A DNA stretch of 51,832 nt from JARROD01 sp037384225 (GTDB taxonomy: Bacteria; Pseudomonadota; Gammaproteobacteria; Pseudomonadales; Cellvibrionaceae), in the NCBI GenBank assembly GCA_037384225.1, contig JARROD010000024.1:1-51832 (forward strand). The letters are read 5' to 3'. The notes beneath the pieces were generated by a model. It worked only from the letters and a program-made list of their open reading frames with translations. It did no database searches and had not been told where the DNA came from. Below, one piece after another: positions 33,829 to 42,683 of this stretch. The stretch's first letter is position 1. Each line of letters starts with the position of its first letter. The translations under genes were made by a program, and so were the position numbers.

Positions 33829-34641
33829 TTAGGGCTGGCCAGGCACGGAAGCCGCTGGCGCGGTAAATTTTTGCTGCAACTGTTCCCGTATTTGCAAAAG
33901 TTCCCGGTTGATATTGCGCCGATAGCCATCGATCGCCGCTATCGCCTCTTCATTGCTTTTAACCCGTTTAACCACATCGGTCTCAAGGCTCCTCAACTGC
34001 TGTTCGAGGCGGTTGGCCAAATCCACGACCGCCTGCGTCTGCAGTTGTTGCTCTCGCAATTCGGTTTGCAGGTTGGCGACCTGTTTTTGTCTTTCTTCGC
34101 TCTGTTTTTGCAAGCTCGTCACCGCGCCGCTCTGCGATTTGGCAGCGCTGAGAGCCTGTTTGGTATCGGTGGACACGGACTTGAGCGCTTTTTCCAGATT
34201 GGCGAGGGACTTTTGCTGGGTTTGAATCGACTTGCGGTTACGGTCGTAAGCCACCCCCCAGAGTTTGCTAATTTCTGAATCCGCCTCTTTCAAGCGGGCC
34301 TGAAGGGCGGTTACCGACTGACTCGATTCGTCATCGGAAAGTTCGAGGCGTTTTTCCAGCTCCGCGATACGGCTGTCGGAGTCGAGGATTACCTTCTGTG
34401 CGGCAAGCAATTGCCAGTAACCAAACCCCGCCAGCCCCAACCCGGCCAACGCCAATAGAAAAGCGAACGGGGCGAGCGGGGAGCGCACAACCTTTGTATT
34501 AACCGTCGCACGGGCAGCGCCGGGCGCTGCCGTTTGCCGGGGACGGTTGGCGCCGGCCTTCATACGCTGTTGATGGGTAGCGATTTCATCCCGGTCCGGG
34601 ACTATGCTGGTAAGTGTCGGTTCTTTGCGGTCCGCTGCCAT
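33829..34641 (-). CDS. Membrane-anchored coiled-coil protein of unknown function
   Basis: A 270-residue protein I do not recognise as a named family. Residues 1-55 are polar and basic (MKAGANRPRQTAAPGAARAT). One membrane helix follows (about 58-80, FAFLLALAGLGLAGFGYWQL). The rest is a long alpha-helical coiled coil rich in Gln, Glu, Lys and Ser (ELEKRLELSDDESSQSVTAL, LQKQSEERQKQVANLQTELR), ending in AAASVPGQP. The topology suggests a cytoplasmic N-terminus and a periplasmic coiled coil. It lies between fumA and sodB on the same strand. Confidence 0.75.
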   Translation of the reverse strand: MAADRKEPTLTSIVPDRDEIATHQQRMKAGANRPRQTAAPGAARATVNTKVVRSPLAPFAFLLALAGLGLAGFGYWQLLAAQKVILDSDSRIAELEKRLELSDDESSQSVTALQARLKEADSEISKLWGVAYDRNRKSIQTQQKSLANLEKALKSVSTDTKQALSAAKSQSGAVTSLQKQSEERQKQVANLQTELREQQLQTQAVVDLANRLEQQLRSLETDVVKRVKSNEEAIAAIDGYRRNINRELLQIREQLQQKFTAPAASVPGQP

Positions 34642-34697
34642 TGTCTTCAGGGCTCTTATCGGTTTGAAAGCTTAGTTTAAGATTGCTTGATACCTGA

Positions 34698-34733
34698 GTA
34701 ACGTCTCAATACCCCGGGTTATTGAGAAGCTAC
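34698..34733. repeat. MITE-derived 36-bp palindrome, copy D
   Basis: GTAACGTCTCAATACCCCGG followed by GTTATTGAGAAGCTAC. This is a near-perfect palindrome of the two MITE termini joined together, in opposite orientation to copy F and differing from it at two positions. No target duplication flanks it. Confidence 0.85.
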
Positions 34734-34797
34734 CCTGCGATGTCGTTGTCTGTTATAGCAGAGCTAAGTCAATATTAACATCCACATAAAACAACAA

Positions 34798-34817
34798 AGC
34801 CGGGAAAACACCCGGCT
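34798..34817 (-). terminator. Rho-independent terminator of sodB
   Basis: On the minus strand AGCCGGG, a 6-nt loop and CCCGGCT are followed by TTGTTGTTTTATG, a T-rich tail. It lies about 110 bp after the sodB stop codon. Confidence 0.85.
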
Positions 34818-34927
34818 ATTCTCAGTGGATTGTGATCCGGTTAACGCTGACAGCCCGTTACTCTCCACTGCTTCTCGAAGCCCGCAACTTCTCTGTAAAC
34901 CATAAAAGAAAAAGGCTGCGGCAAAAC

Positions 34928-35509
34928 TCAGGCAAAATTGGCGTTAACAAACTCCCAATTCACCAGCGCCCAGAAAGCTTCCATGTATTTGGGCCGCGCA
35001 TTGCGGTAGTCGATATAATACGCATGTTCCCACACATCCACCGTTAGCAGTGGTGTTACGGTGTCATCGGTGAGGGGGGTAGCGGCATTGCTGGTATTGA
35101 CAATTTCAACGCTACCGTCTGTTTTTTTGACCAACCAGGTCCACCCGGAACCAAAGTTGTTGACCGCTGAAGTGGTAAATGTTTCTTTAAATTTATCGAA
35201 TGATCCAAACGCAGCGTTAATGGCTTGCGCCACTGCCCCCGAGGCTTCGCCGCCACCATTGGGCGCCAGGCAATTCCAGTAAAAAGTATGATTCCAGATT
35301 TGCGCTGCATTATTAAACATGCCGCCTTCGGAAGTCTTGACAATTTCTTCCAGGGATTTTCCCTCAAAGGCAGTGCCGGGCAGCAACCCATTGAGCTTGT
35401 CGACATAGGTCTGATGGTGCTTGCCGTAATGATACTCGATAGTTTCCTCGGAAATATGCGGAGCCAGGGCGTCTTTTGCGTAGGGTAGAGGAGGTAATTC
35501 TATGCTCAT
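34928..35509 (-). CDS. sodB: Superoxide dismutase [Fe]
   Basis: A cytoplasmic iron superoxide dismutase of 193 residues. Metal ligands are His27, His74 (IWNHTFYWNCL), Asp158 and His162 (DVWEHAYYIDY). The start at 35509 (MSIELPPLPYAKDALAPHIS) matches the family N-terminus; the frame is open 20 codons upstream, but that stretch is not conserved in kind. AAGG lies upstream of the chosen ATG. The gene has its own terminator and lies downstream of the groEL operon's end. Confidence 0.95.
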   Translation of the reverse strand: MSIELPPLPYAKDALAPHISEETIEYHYGKHHQTYVDKLNGLLPGTAFEGKSLEEIVKTSEGGMFNNAAQIWNHTFYWNCLAPNGGGEASGAVAQAINAAFGSFDKFKETFTTSAVNNFGSGWTWLVKKTDGSVEIVNTSNAATPLTDDTVTPLLTVDVWEHAYYIDYRNARPKYMEAFWALVNWEFVNANFA

Positions 35510-35645
35510 TATCAGGCTACCTTTTATCTGTATTTTAGTGGAGTTTAAGGTCGTCGTAGACTGTGCCAACTTCCATATATAAAGTCAATCCTTTATAAAT
35601 TCATTAAGTTTATTTGAAACATCTATGCATATTCATAAAAAAACA

Positions 35646-35668
35646 AAGCGGCCCAATGGGCCGCTTTG
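35646..35668 (-). terminator. Rho-independent terminator of groESL
   Basis: AAAGCGGCCC, a 3-nt loop and GGGCCGCTTT form a 10-bp stem. On the minus strand it is followed by GTTTTTTTATG. It lies 47 bp past the groEL stop codon. Confidence 0.93.
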
Positions 35669-35714
35669 CCGATGCCTTTGCAGGCGCTTGATATGCGAAA
35701 AAGCGGTCCGGTAT

Positions 35715-37355
35715 TTACATCATACCGCCCATACCGCCCATACCGCCCATATCCGGTGCAGGTGCCGGGGCTTTATCTTCGGGTTTGTCGGCAACCATGG
35801 CTTCCGTAGTAACCATCAGACCGGCAATGGAACCGGCGGCCTGTAAAGCGGTGCGGGCAACTTTAGCCGGATCGAGAATACCCATTTCCAGCATATCGCC
35901 ATACTCGCCAGTCGCGGCGTTGAACCCAAAGTTACCCTCGCCTTGCTTGACTTTATCAGTGATAACGGAAGACTCTTCCCCCGCATTGGCAACAATTTGA
36001 CGCAAAGGCGATTCCAATGCGCGGCGGGCAATATTAATACCGGCATTCTGGTCTTCGTTGTCACCGGTCAGCTCGGCGAGCGCATCGACGGCGCGGATCA
36101 GCGCGGTGCCACCACCCGGAACCACACCTTCTTCAACCGCCGCACGAGTCGCATGCAGAGCGTCTTCCACACGCGCCTTCTTCTCTTTCATCTCTACTTC
36201 GGTAGCCGCGCCCACTTTGATGACGGCAACACCACCCGCCAGCTTGGCAACACGCTCCTGCAGTTTTTCGCGATCGTAGTCAGAAGTGGTTTCTTCGATT
36301 TGGGTGCGAATTTGAGCCACACGGGATTCGATGTCACCCACCTGACCAGCGCCATCTACGATAGTGGTGTTTTCTTTGGACATGGTAACCCGCTTGGCCT
36401 GTCCCAGATGTTCCAGAGTGGCACCTTCAAGATCCAGACCCACTTCTTCGGAGATCACGGTGCCGCCCGTCAAAACCGCGATGTCCTGCAGCATGGCCTT
36501 GCGGCGATCGCCGAAACCGGGCGCCTTACAGGCGGCGACTTTAACGATACCGCGCATATTATTGACAACCAGGGTAGCCAGAGCCTCACCTTCAACATCT
36601 TCAGCCACAATAATCAGCGGCTTGCTGGCTTTTGCGACCGACTCCAGCAACGGCAGCAGTTCGCGGATATTGGAGATTTTTTTGTCGACCAGCAGAATGT
36701 AAGGGCTCTCCTGCTCAACACTCATGTTGTCCTGGTTGGTGATGAAGTAGGGGGACAGGTAACCGCGGTCGAACTGCATACCTTCAACCACATCGAGTTC
36801 GTTATCCAGGCTGTTACCCTCTTCAACCGTGATAACACCTTCTTTACCCACTTTTTCCATAGCGTCGGCGATGATTTTGCCGATCGACTCATCACTGTTG
36901 GCGGAAATAGTTCCTACCTGAGCAATGGACTTGCCGTCTTCGCAGGGCTGAGCTACGGATTTGATATGGGCTACGGCAGCAATTACCGCCTTGTCGATGC
37001 CGCGTTTGAGGTCCATCGGGTTCATGCCGGCTGCCACCGACTTCAGGCCTTCGTTAACAATAGACTGGGCCAATACCGTTGCAGTGGTAGTACCGTCACC
37101 GGCGTCGTCGGAAGCTTTGGAAGCGACTTCCTTCAGCATTTGCGCCCCCATATTTTCGAACTTGTCTGAAAGTTCGATTTCTTTGGCGACAGAAACACCA
37201 TCTTTAGTGACTGTAGGTGCACCGAAAGATTTGTCCAGGACAACATTGCGGCCTTTGGGGCCCAATGTGGTTTTGACCGCGTCAGCCAGGATATTGACGC
37301 CTGCCAACAATTTCTGGCGGGCTTGATCGCCGAATTTAACGTCTTTAGCTGCCAT
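35715..37355 (-). CDS. groL: 60-kDa chaperonin GroEL
   Basis: The ATP-dependent folding chamber subunit, 546 residues. LGPKGRNVVLDKSFGAPTVT, the ATP-site DGTTTATVLA, and AAVEEGVVPGGGTALIRA are invariant family blocks. The C-terminus is the usual flexible GGM repeat (DMGGMGGMGGMM). The start ATG is nine bases after AAGGAA. It is the second gene of the groES-groEL operon, 78 bp after groES, and ends at a strong terminator. Confidence 0.98.
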   Translation of the reverse strand: MAAKDVKFGDQARQKLLAGVNILADAVKTTLGPKGRNVVLDKSFGAPTVTKDGVSVAKEIELSDKFENMGAQMLKEVASKASDDAGDGTTTATVLAQSIVNEGLKSVAAGMNPMDLKRGIDKAVIAAVAHIKSVAQPCEDGKSIAQVGTISANSDESIGKIIADAMEKVGKEGVITVEEGNSLDNELDVVEGMQFDRGYLSPYFITNQDNMSVEQESPYILLVDKKISNIRELLPLLESVAKASKPLIIVAEDVEGEALATLVVNNMRGIVKVAACKAPGFGDRRKAMLQDIAVLTGGTVISEEVGLDLEGATLEHLGQAKRVTMSKENTTIVDGAGQVGDIESRVAQIRTQIEETTSDYDREKLQERVAKLAGGVAVIKVGAATEVEMKEKKARVEDALHATRAAVEEGVVPGGGTALIRAVDALAELTGDNEDQNAGINIARRALESPLRQIVANAGEESSVITDKVKQGEGNFGFNAATGEYGDMLEMGILDPAKVARTALQAAGSIAGLMVTTEAMVADKPEDKAPAPAPDMGGMGGMGGMM

Positions 37356-37433
37356 AATTCAGGTTCCTTAATTGTTTCTCTATTATCTGACTTTACCAAA
37401 AATGAGATTTGCAAAAGCGCTTATTCAGCTCTT

Positions 37434-37724
37434 TTATTCTACTACTGCCTTAATGTCGGATTCGCTCAGAATAACCAATTCCTCCCCATCAACTTCGATG
37501 GTGTCACTTCCGGCATATTTCCCAAAGACCACAAGATCACCTACTTTGACATCAACGGCGCGAACTTCTCCATTATCCAATACACGCCCACTGCCCACGG
37601 CGACAACTTCACCTTGATTAGGCTTTTCCTGAGCGGAACCAGGCAACACAATGCCACCGGCGGAAGTTGTTTCTTCTTCCTTGCGGCGAACCACAACACG
37701 ATCGTGTAACGGACGAATCTTCAT
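37434..37724 (-). CDS. groS: 10-kDa co-chaperonin GroES
   Basis: The lid of the GroEL chamber, 96 residues. MKIRPLHDRVVVRRKEEETT opens the protein, the mobile loop is SAGGIVLPGSAQEKP, and the C-terminal ILSESDIKAVVE is complete. ATG at 37724 is chosen; the in-frame TTG at 37739 is part of the Shine-Dalgarno TTGGAG. The heat-shock-like promoter lies 65-92 bp upstream. Confidence 0.97.
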   Translation of the reverse strand: MKIRPLHDRVVVRRKEEETTSAGGIVLPGSAQEKPNQGEVVAVGSGRVLDNGEVRAVDVKVGDLVVFGKYAGSDTIEVDGEELVILSESDIKAVVE

Positions 37725-37788
37725 CGACTTATTCTCCAAAACTTACGTTTTTGAACACTGAACCGGGTAGTCCCGGGGTTGAATGCCT

Positions 37789-37816
37789 ATATAATGCCTT
37801 TCGGCGGACTTTCAAG
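37789..37816 (-). promoter_or_regulatory. Sigma-32-like heat-shock promoter of groESL
   Basis: On the minus strand CTTGAAA (37816-37810) is a perfect sigma-32 -35 core. After 13-14 bases comes CATTATAT (37796-37789), an acceptable but non-ideal -10, also readable as a sigma-70 TATAAT-like box. It lies upstream of groES, where such a promoter is expected. Confidence 0.75.
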
Positions 37817-37981
37817 CCCAGGACCCCCTTCCAAATAAAAATTGAGAAGCGATGTCCTGGCGCTTGCCAGTTTTACCAGCCTCAGGTCAGCCTCACTGCG
37901 TCGAAGCAATGAAGCCAAAATCTAGGTTTACCGGTAGATGGGGATAAATTGCCGGAATTCAATCCCCCAAGGAAAAATTTC

Positions 37982-38428
37982 TCAGTCTTCTCGGCGATAT
38001 TCGCCGTCTATGGTTTTCCCGCGCCCCGAGGGCGACGGTCTCTTGCCCGGAGGACCGTGATGCCCCCCCTCCTGAAGAATGTGGATACGTGAGAGCAGCT
38101 GCCGGATAAGCAGCCTTCGCGTCACCGGAATCAGACAGGCAAAACCAAAGGCATCGGTAATAAACCCCGGTGTCAATAACAGTGCCCCACCGACCGCGAT
38201 GATCACACCTTCAAATACCTCCCGGGCCGGAACCTCTGCCACTTCGAGGCGCTGTTGTACCCGTATTAATGTACTGACGCCCTGCTGGCGCAAAAGGGCA
38301 ACGCCAATCATCGCTGTCAGCAAAACGATACCGATGGTCGGCAATGCACCAATTTGCTCACCTACAGCAATCAAGACCCAGATTTCCGCAATAGGCACGA
38401 GCACAAACAATAGCAACAAAGTGCGCAT
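37982..38428 (-). CDS. fxsA: FxsA-family membrane protein
   Basis: A 148-residue small membrane protein with three to four helices: LLLLFVLVPIAEIWVLIAVG, IGIVLLTAMIGVALLRQQG and EGVIIAVGGALLLTPGFITD, all family hallmarks. FxsA is named for suppression of phage T7 exclusion by the F plasmid when overproduced. The C-terminus is polar (GKRPSPSGRGKTIDGEYRRE). ATG at 38428 follows an in-frame GTG at 38431; no strong Shine-Dalgarno distinguishes them. FxsA is often next to groESL, as here. Confidence 0.92.
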   Translation of the reverse strand: MRTLLLLFVLVPIAEIWVLIAVGEQIGALPTIGIVLLTAMIGVALLRQQGVSTLIRVQQRLEVAEVPAREVFEGVIIAVGGALLLTPGFITDAFGFACLIPVTRRLLIRQLLSRIHILQEGGHHGPPGKRPSPSGRGKTIDGEYRRED

Positions 38429-38570
38429 CACTTATATCTATCTTTACCGATAAAAACCTTTTTTACAGCCTTTACTGTAATCCTTGCAACGGTCTTTACT
38501 GCCATTTTTATTTCACTCCCCTATTCTTTCCCCACTGGGGTATTCCGTGAGAACGTTAGCCGGACTTTCA

Positions 38571-38650
38571 GTAACTTCTCGATAACCCGGGGTATTTGTG
38601 CCTTCGATCCGGCGGACGTCCGCCTAACACTGTGCCGACCCCGTGTTATA
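38571..38650. repeat. MITE-like element, copy E
   Basis: The left end GTAACTTCTCGATAACCCGG is intact, then GTATTTGTGCCTTCGATCCG and GCGGACGTCCGCC. The right part (CACTGTGCCGACCCCGTGTT) is the complement of the copy C left half, but the terminal GAGAAGTTAC is missing, so this copy is truncated near 38650. It lies just past the DUF481 gene end. Confidence 0.82.
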
Positions 38651-38661
38651 CCCAAAGCACC

Positions 38662-39690
38662 CTACCACACATAGCCCACGCCGACACTGAATTTGGTATC
38701 AGCCCTGCGCTCATCCTGCAGGAGCAGCCCATTGTAGTCGTACTCCATTTTAAATTCAGAAAACAGCCCGGCTCCGAGCGGTATGTTCAAAGCGGTTGCG
38801 GAATCAAACTCCCAGTCGTCACTGTCTTCAAGCGAATACAGCAATTCATGCTTGTGACTCAGACTGGTGGAAAAAGGCAGTGCGTAGCGAAAGTTAGTGG
38901 CCCAACGCCAGGCAATGCGGTTACTTTCGGAGTCGAAAGTATCATCGGTGAGATCAACGCGGTCGAAAAGCTCTTTTACAACACTCAATCCGGATTGAAC
39001 TGACAGTGCACTGACGTCATTCTCCCAAAACTGAAAACCAAAACCGCTACCCATCAGGTAACGCTCGTCAATATTTTTGGATTCGTCGGCACCAATGGTC
39101 ACATCGTTGTTCCAGAACCAGCGCTCCTGAAAGAACCAGTCCAGGCTGTAACTCAAGGCAAACTCCTCTGTCGCCGGGGCACTGCCCACCGTTCGGCTCT
39201 CGAATTCCACCACCGCCACATGTCGGTAGTCTCCGCGCCGAAATTCCACTTCCGAGTCCAGTTCCCAGTCTTCCTCCTTGGTGTTGCCTCGCGAATGGGT
39301 TCCCGCCAGCGCCAACTTGCCGCGATAGCTGTGGACACCGGCCAGATGATCCTCGTAAGGTACAGCCCTTTCCAGGGTCAGCAGTGAAAGTCGACCATTG
39401 GTATTGTCCGCACAACTGTAGGAAAACTCACCCCGGGTGACCCCAGTCACGGTGCAGGGCTCCGAATGCCCATCCATTTTCAGCAGTGTTGTAGTAAGCA
39501 GCTTCTCTATTTTAATTTTGGGCACCTCCAAGTTCCCAAACGTATCCGAGGCCCACGTGACTGATTCACCCTCCAGTTTCACAAGATCGCCCCGGAGACG
39601 GTCGCCATTTTTGAGGATCAACTCACCGGCGCCGGCGACCGCCGTTGTCAAACCCGCTTCAAGCATTAATAGCCATACAGCCCACTTCAC
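38662..39690 (-). CDS. DUF481 family outer-membrane beta-barrel protein
   Basis: A 342-residue exported protein. The signal peptide (VWLLMLEAGLTTAVAGA) leads into a small N-terminal domain (ELILKNGDRLRGDLVKLEG) and a beta barrel of the YdiY/DUF481 kind, with alternating strands such as GKLALAGTHSRGNTKEEDWE and DTKFSVGVGYVW at the terminus, ending in Trp. The start is GTG, about ten bases after GGTGGG. It is divergent from ampG. The role of DUF481 barrels is unknown, with porin-like or salt-response roles suggested. Confidence 0.87.
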   Translation of the reverse strand: MKWAVWLLMLEAGLTTAVAGAGELILKNGDRLRGDLVKLEGESVTWASDTFGNLEVPKIKIEKLLTTTLLKMDGHSEPCTVTGVTRGEFSYSCADNTNGRLSLLTLERAVPYEDHLAGVHSYRGKLALAGTHSRGNTKEEDWELDSEVEFRRGDYRHVAVVEFESRTVGSAPATEEFALSYSLDWFFQERWFWNNDVTIGADESKNIDERYLMGSGFGFQFWENDVSALSVQSGLSVVKELFDRVDLTDDTFDSESNRIAWRWATNFRYALPFSTSLSHKHELLYSLEDSDDWEFDSATALNIPLGAGLFSEFKMEYDYNGLLLQDERRADTKFSVGVGYVW

Positions 39691-39904
39691 AATTTCATAC
39701 CCACCGCTGATAAACGGCGCTAATTCTACCTGAACCCATCGCTATAACGAGACCTATATGACAATTTTAAGCCGCGGGCACAGTGCAGGAGCGGCGCACA
39801 AAACATCAAAAATTAACGGTGACTGAAGCCGCTTTTGCTGGAGACTCCAGAAGTAATTGGGTAAGGTAGTTGCCTTTGATTGATGGGCGACTGGCGGGCG
39901 CATT

Positions 39905-41191
39905 ATGGAGTGGCGAGATATTGGTAGGGCGGTGGCTAATCGCCGCACAGTTATTTGCATATTTACCGGATTTGCTTCCGGACTACCCTACTACATTCTC
40001 GCGCAGCTGATCCCTGCCTGGCTCACCAAACAAAACGTGGGCCTTGCCGAAATCGGATTGTTTTCCCTCAGCACTGTCCCCTACATCTGGAAATTCCTCT
40101 GGTCACCCCTGCTGGATCGATTTGAACTGCCTTTTCTGGGGCTTCGCCGGGGTTGGATGTTGATCAGCCAGATACTTCTCATGATTTCGGTCGCCGCGTT
40201 TCCACTGTTCGATACCCAAACGTCATTGTGGTCGGTTGCCTATCTCGCTGTGGCCGTGGCTTTTTTCAGCGCAACTCAGGATGTTGTACTAGACGCTTAC
40301 CGCCGCGAGCTGTTGCCGGATGCCGAGCTTGGCTTTGGCAATTCCATTCATATCAATGCCTACCGAATCGCCGGCTTCGTCCCAGGTGCGCTGTCTTTGG
40401 TTTTGGCGGATTATTTTTCCTGGCAAAGTGTGTTCATTGTCACCTCATTGTTTATGCTGATCGGCGTTGTGCTAACGCTTTGTATTGCCGAGCCGGTGCG
40501 ATCGTTCCACCCTCACACACTGCACGAGGCGATAGTCGCCCCCTTTAAAGAATTTTTTTCCCGTTCCGGGACGCAACGGGCTCTGTTGATTCTCGCGTTC
40601 CTGTTTTTTTATAAACTGGGGGACAACCTCGCTACAGCACTGTCGACACCTTTCTATATCCATTTGGGGTTCAGCCTGACTGAAATCGGCCTGATAGCTA
40701 AAAATGCCGCGCTCTGGCCGATGATTATCGGCAGTATTCTGGGCGGAGTGCTGATGATCCGTATCGGTATTAATCGGGCGTTGTGGATTTTTGGCCTGGT
40801 GCAGGTACTGTCCATTTTCGGTTTTGCACTGCTGGCTCACAGCGGCGCTATTGCCTGGCTGCTGGCACTGGTAATCGGTTTCGAATATCTGGGCGTGGGG
40901 CTGGGAACGGCGGCCTCGGTAGCTTTTATCGCAAGCATCACCCACAAAAGCTATACAGCCACCCAGTTTGCCTTGCTGTCGGCCATGGCTTCGCTGCCCC
41001 GGACGTTAGCCAATGCCGGCACCGGTTTTGTTGTCGAGCAGGTAGGCTGGGAGCTTTTTTTCTATGTCTGTGGCCTCCTTGCACTACCGGGCATGGCGCT
41101 CCTGTTTGTGGTCGCGCCCTGGAATGGCCGCGAGCAGGGACCCACTTCGAGCGAGCCCCTGACCAATCACCTCAATCGCGCGCAAGGGTAG
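39905..41191 (+). CDS. ampG: Muropeptide permease AmpG
   Basis: A 428-residue MFS importer with about 12 membrane helices. It brings GlcNAc-anhydroMurNAc peptides from the periplasm into the cell for cell-wall recycling. FASGLPYYILAQLIPAWLTK, LWSPLLDRFELPFLGLRRGW and ATQDVVLDAYRRELLPDAEL are typical AmpG blocks. The recycling partner AmpD is encoded 2.4 kb away on the other strand. AmpG activity sets the level of muropeptides that induce AmpC-type beta-lactamases, though none is seen here. Confidence 0.92.
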   Translation: MEWRDIGRAVANRRTVICIFTGFASGLPYYILAQLIPAWLTKQNVGLAEIGLFSLSTVPYIWKFLWSPLLDRFELPFLGLRRGWMLISQILLMISVAAFPLFDTQTSLWSVAYLAVAVAFFSATQDVVLDAYRRELLPDAELGFGNSIHINAYRIAGFVPGALSLVLADYFSWQSVFIVTSLFMLIGVVLTLCIAEPVRSFHPHTLHEAIVAPFKEFFSRSGTQRALLILAFLFFYKLGDNLATALSTPFYIHLGFSLTEIGLIAKNAALWPMIIGSILGGVLMIRIGINRALWIFGLVQVLSIFGFALLAHSGAIAWLLALVIGFEYLGVGLGTAASVAFIASITHKSYTATQFALLSAMASLPRTLANAGTGFVVEQVGWELFFYVCGLLALPGMALLFVVAPWNGREQGPTSSEPLTNHLNRAQG

Positions 41192-41225
41192 GCGGCTATT
41201 TTCTAGACAAGCCCGTATTTTAAGC

Positions 41226-41708
41226 TTAATCGCGGAAATTGGTAAACTGCAACGGCAGGTCGATATCGGACTCTCTCAACAGCGCCATGACCGCCTGTAA
41301 ATCATCGCGCTTTTTGCCGTTCACCCGCAGCTGATCACCCTGAATCTGGGCCTGGACCTTTAGTTTCGAGTCCTTGATCATTTTTACCATCTTTTTACTG
41401 AGCAGCGTGTCCAGCCCCGTGCGCACGGTAATCTCCTGCTTCACCTGCTTGCCGGACTGTTGCAGATCCCCACGCGACAGGCATTTGATATCTATTTTAT
41501 TTTTATGCAGTGCGGAATTGAGAACATCGAACATTTGCTCTATCTGGAAGTCCACTTCAGCGAATAGGGTGATCAATTGTTCATTCAGCTCAAATTTAGC
41601 ATCCACACCCTTAAAATCGAAGCGGTTGCCAATCAGCCGACTGGCTTGATCGACCGAGTTGGTCAAACTGTGTTTGTCGACTTCCGAAACAACGTCAAAA
41701 GAAGGCAT
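41226..41708 (-). CDS. yajQ: YajQ-family nucleotide-binding protein
   Basis: A 160-residue protein of the YajQ family, which binds nucleotides and, in Xanthomonas, c-di-GMP. It opens MPSFDVVSEVDKHSLTNSVD and contains RFDFKGVDAKFELNEQ, FDVLNSALHKNKIDIKCLS and VQAQIQGDQLRVNGKKRDDL. Family length is about 161, which fixes the start at 41708. The same frame is open for another 62 codons upstream to 41894, including a Cys-Cys-Cys stretch; that extension is not family-like. It converges on ampG. A link with the diguanylate cyclase at 23.8 kb is possible but unproven. Confidence 0.93.
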   Translation of the reverse strand: MPSFDVVSEVDKHSLTNSVDQASRLIGNRFDFKGVDAKFELNEQLITLFAEVDFQIEQMFDVLNSALHKNKIDIKCLSRGDLQQSGKQVKQEITVRTGLDTLLSKKMVKMIKDSKLKVQAQIQGDQLRVNGKKRDDLQAVMALLRESDIDLPLQFTNFRD

Positions 41709-41984
41709 TTTATTGATTTTCCCGGTAATAGAATTAGCCTGGCCCCCACCGGTCGAGGCACAGCAGCAGTTCAGTGGTTCTAGTGCTAGTGGCGCATCCC
41801 TGCCAAGTTGAGGAGAACTGTAAATTTGTACAGTGCGACCGGTGAGGAATTTCATAATATGCCTCTCCTCCAACGCCGTCAAGCAATTATTCAAACCCTG
41901 TTGTCATGAATAACCACCCTTTTAAATACGTTGATTTTTCTACGTCACACCGATTGTAAGTACTCACACACAGCAATACTCCTT

Positions 41985-42644
41985 TTATTCAACGCCACCC
42001 AGGAGCGCGTCGAGGAGACGATAAGTTTGGCGATAAACCGCTTCGGGATTGTATAACCTTGGAACCGCAACCGCCTCGTACTCCAGGCGGTGCAATGTCC
42101 CCAGAATCAATTCGGCATCTGCCTGCGGGTCCGGGCTGCCAAGACGTTCGCAAACATGTTCAAAAGAGTCTAAAAACCGACTGCACAGCTTATAAGCCTG
42201 TTCGCGCTGGAACGCATCCAGATGCAAATCGAAGAAGAACGTCATCTCCACCGCAATGCCCTGAGATCTCTGCTCAATCTGATACTGGATGTAGTCGGTC
42301 ATAGTCCGCGAAAGATACTGGATCAAGTCGCGGCGCACACTGCTTTGCTGCAATTGCTCACTGTCGTACTGGTCCAGATGTTTGAAGATTTCCCGCCACT
42401 GGATGTCCACCTCCTTGGCCACCTCGTCTTTGTGGTGGCGAAAAGCCTCAGCCACCATTTCCCCCAGGTCTTTAAAATAGTAAGTCGTCAAAGACAGGTT
42501 TACGGCCGCTTCCTTTGCCACCGCCCGGTGGGTAAGTGCCCTGTAGCCCTGCTGGGCAATAACCCTCAAGGCCGCTTCCAATATTTGGCGACGGGTCTGT
42601 TCACCTTTTGCCCGCCGGGGTTTACCGGCAATTGCGATAGGCAT
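41985..42644 (-). CDS. TetR-family transcriptional regulator
   Basis: A 219-residue regulator. The N-terminal HTH is clear: TRRQILEAALRVIAQQGYRA, LTHRAVAKEAAVNLSLTTYY and FKDLGEMV. The rest is the ligand-binding helical domain (ADAELILGTLHRLEYEAVAV). It lies 40 bp after ampE on the same strand and may be transcribed with ampD-ampE or from its own promoter. Its target and ligand are unknown. Confidence 0.9.
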   Translation of the reverse strand: MPIAIAGKPRRAKGEQTRRQILEAALRVIAQQGYRALTHRAVAKEAAVNLSLTTYYFKDLGEMVAEAFRHHKDEVAKEVDIQWREIFKHLDQYDSEQLQQSSVRRDLIQYLSRTMTDYIQYQIEQRSQGIAVEMTFFFDLHLDAFQREQAYKLCSRFLDSFEHVCERLGSPDPQADAELILGTLHRLEYEAVAVPRLYNPEAVYRQTYRLLDALLGGVE

Positions 42645-42683
42645 AGTCTACTCCAGGTCAAACATCTAAAATTTGTCAATACA

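Noticed and set aside
35943..37169. A 408-codon plus-strand open frame
   Set aside because: It is exactly antisense to groEL; long antisense frames are a by-product of groEL codon use, and there is no Shine-Dalgarno or family resemblance.
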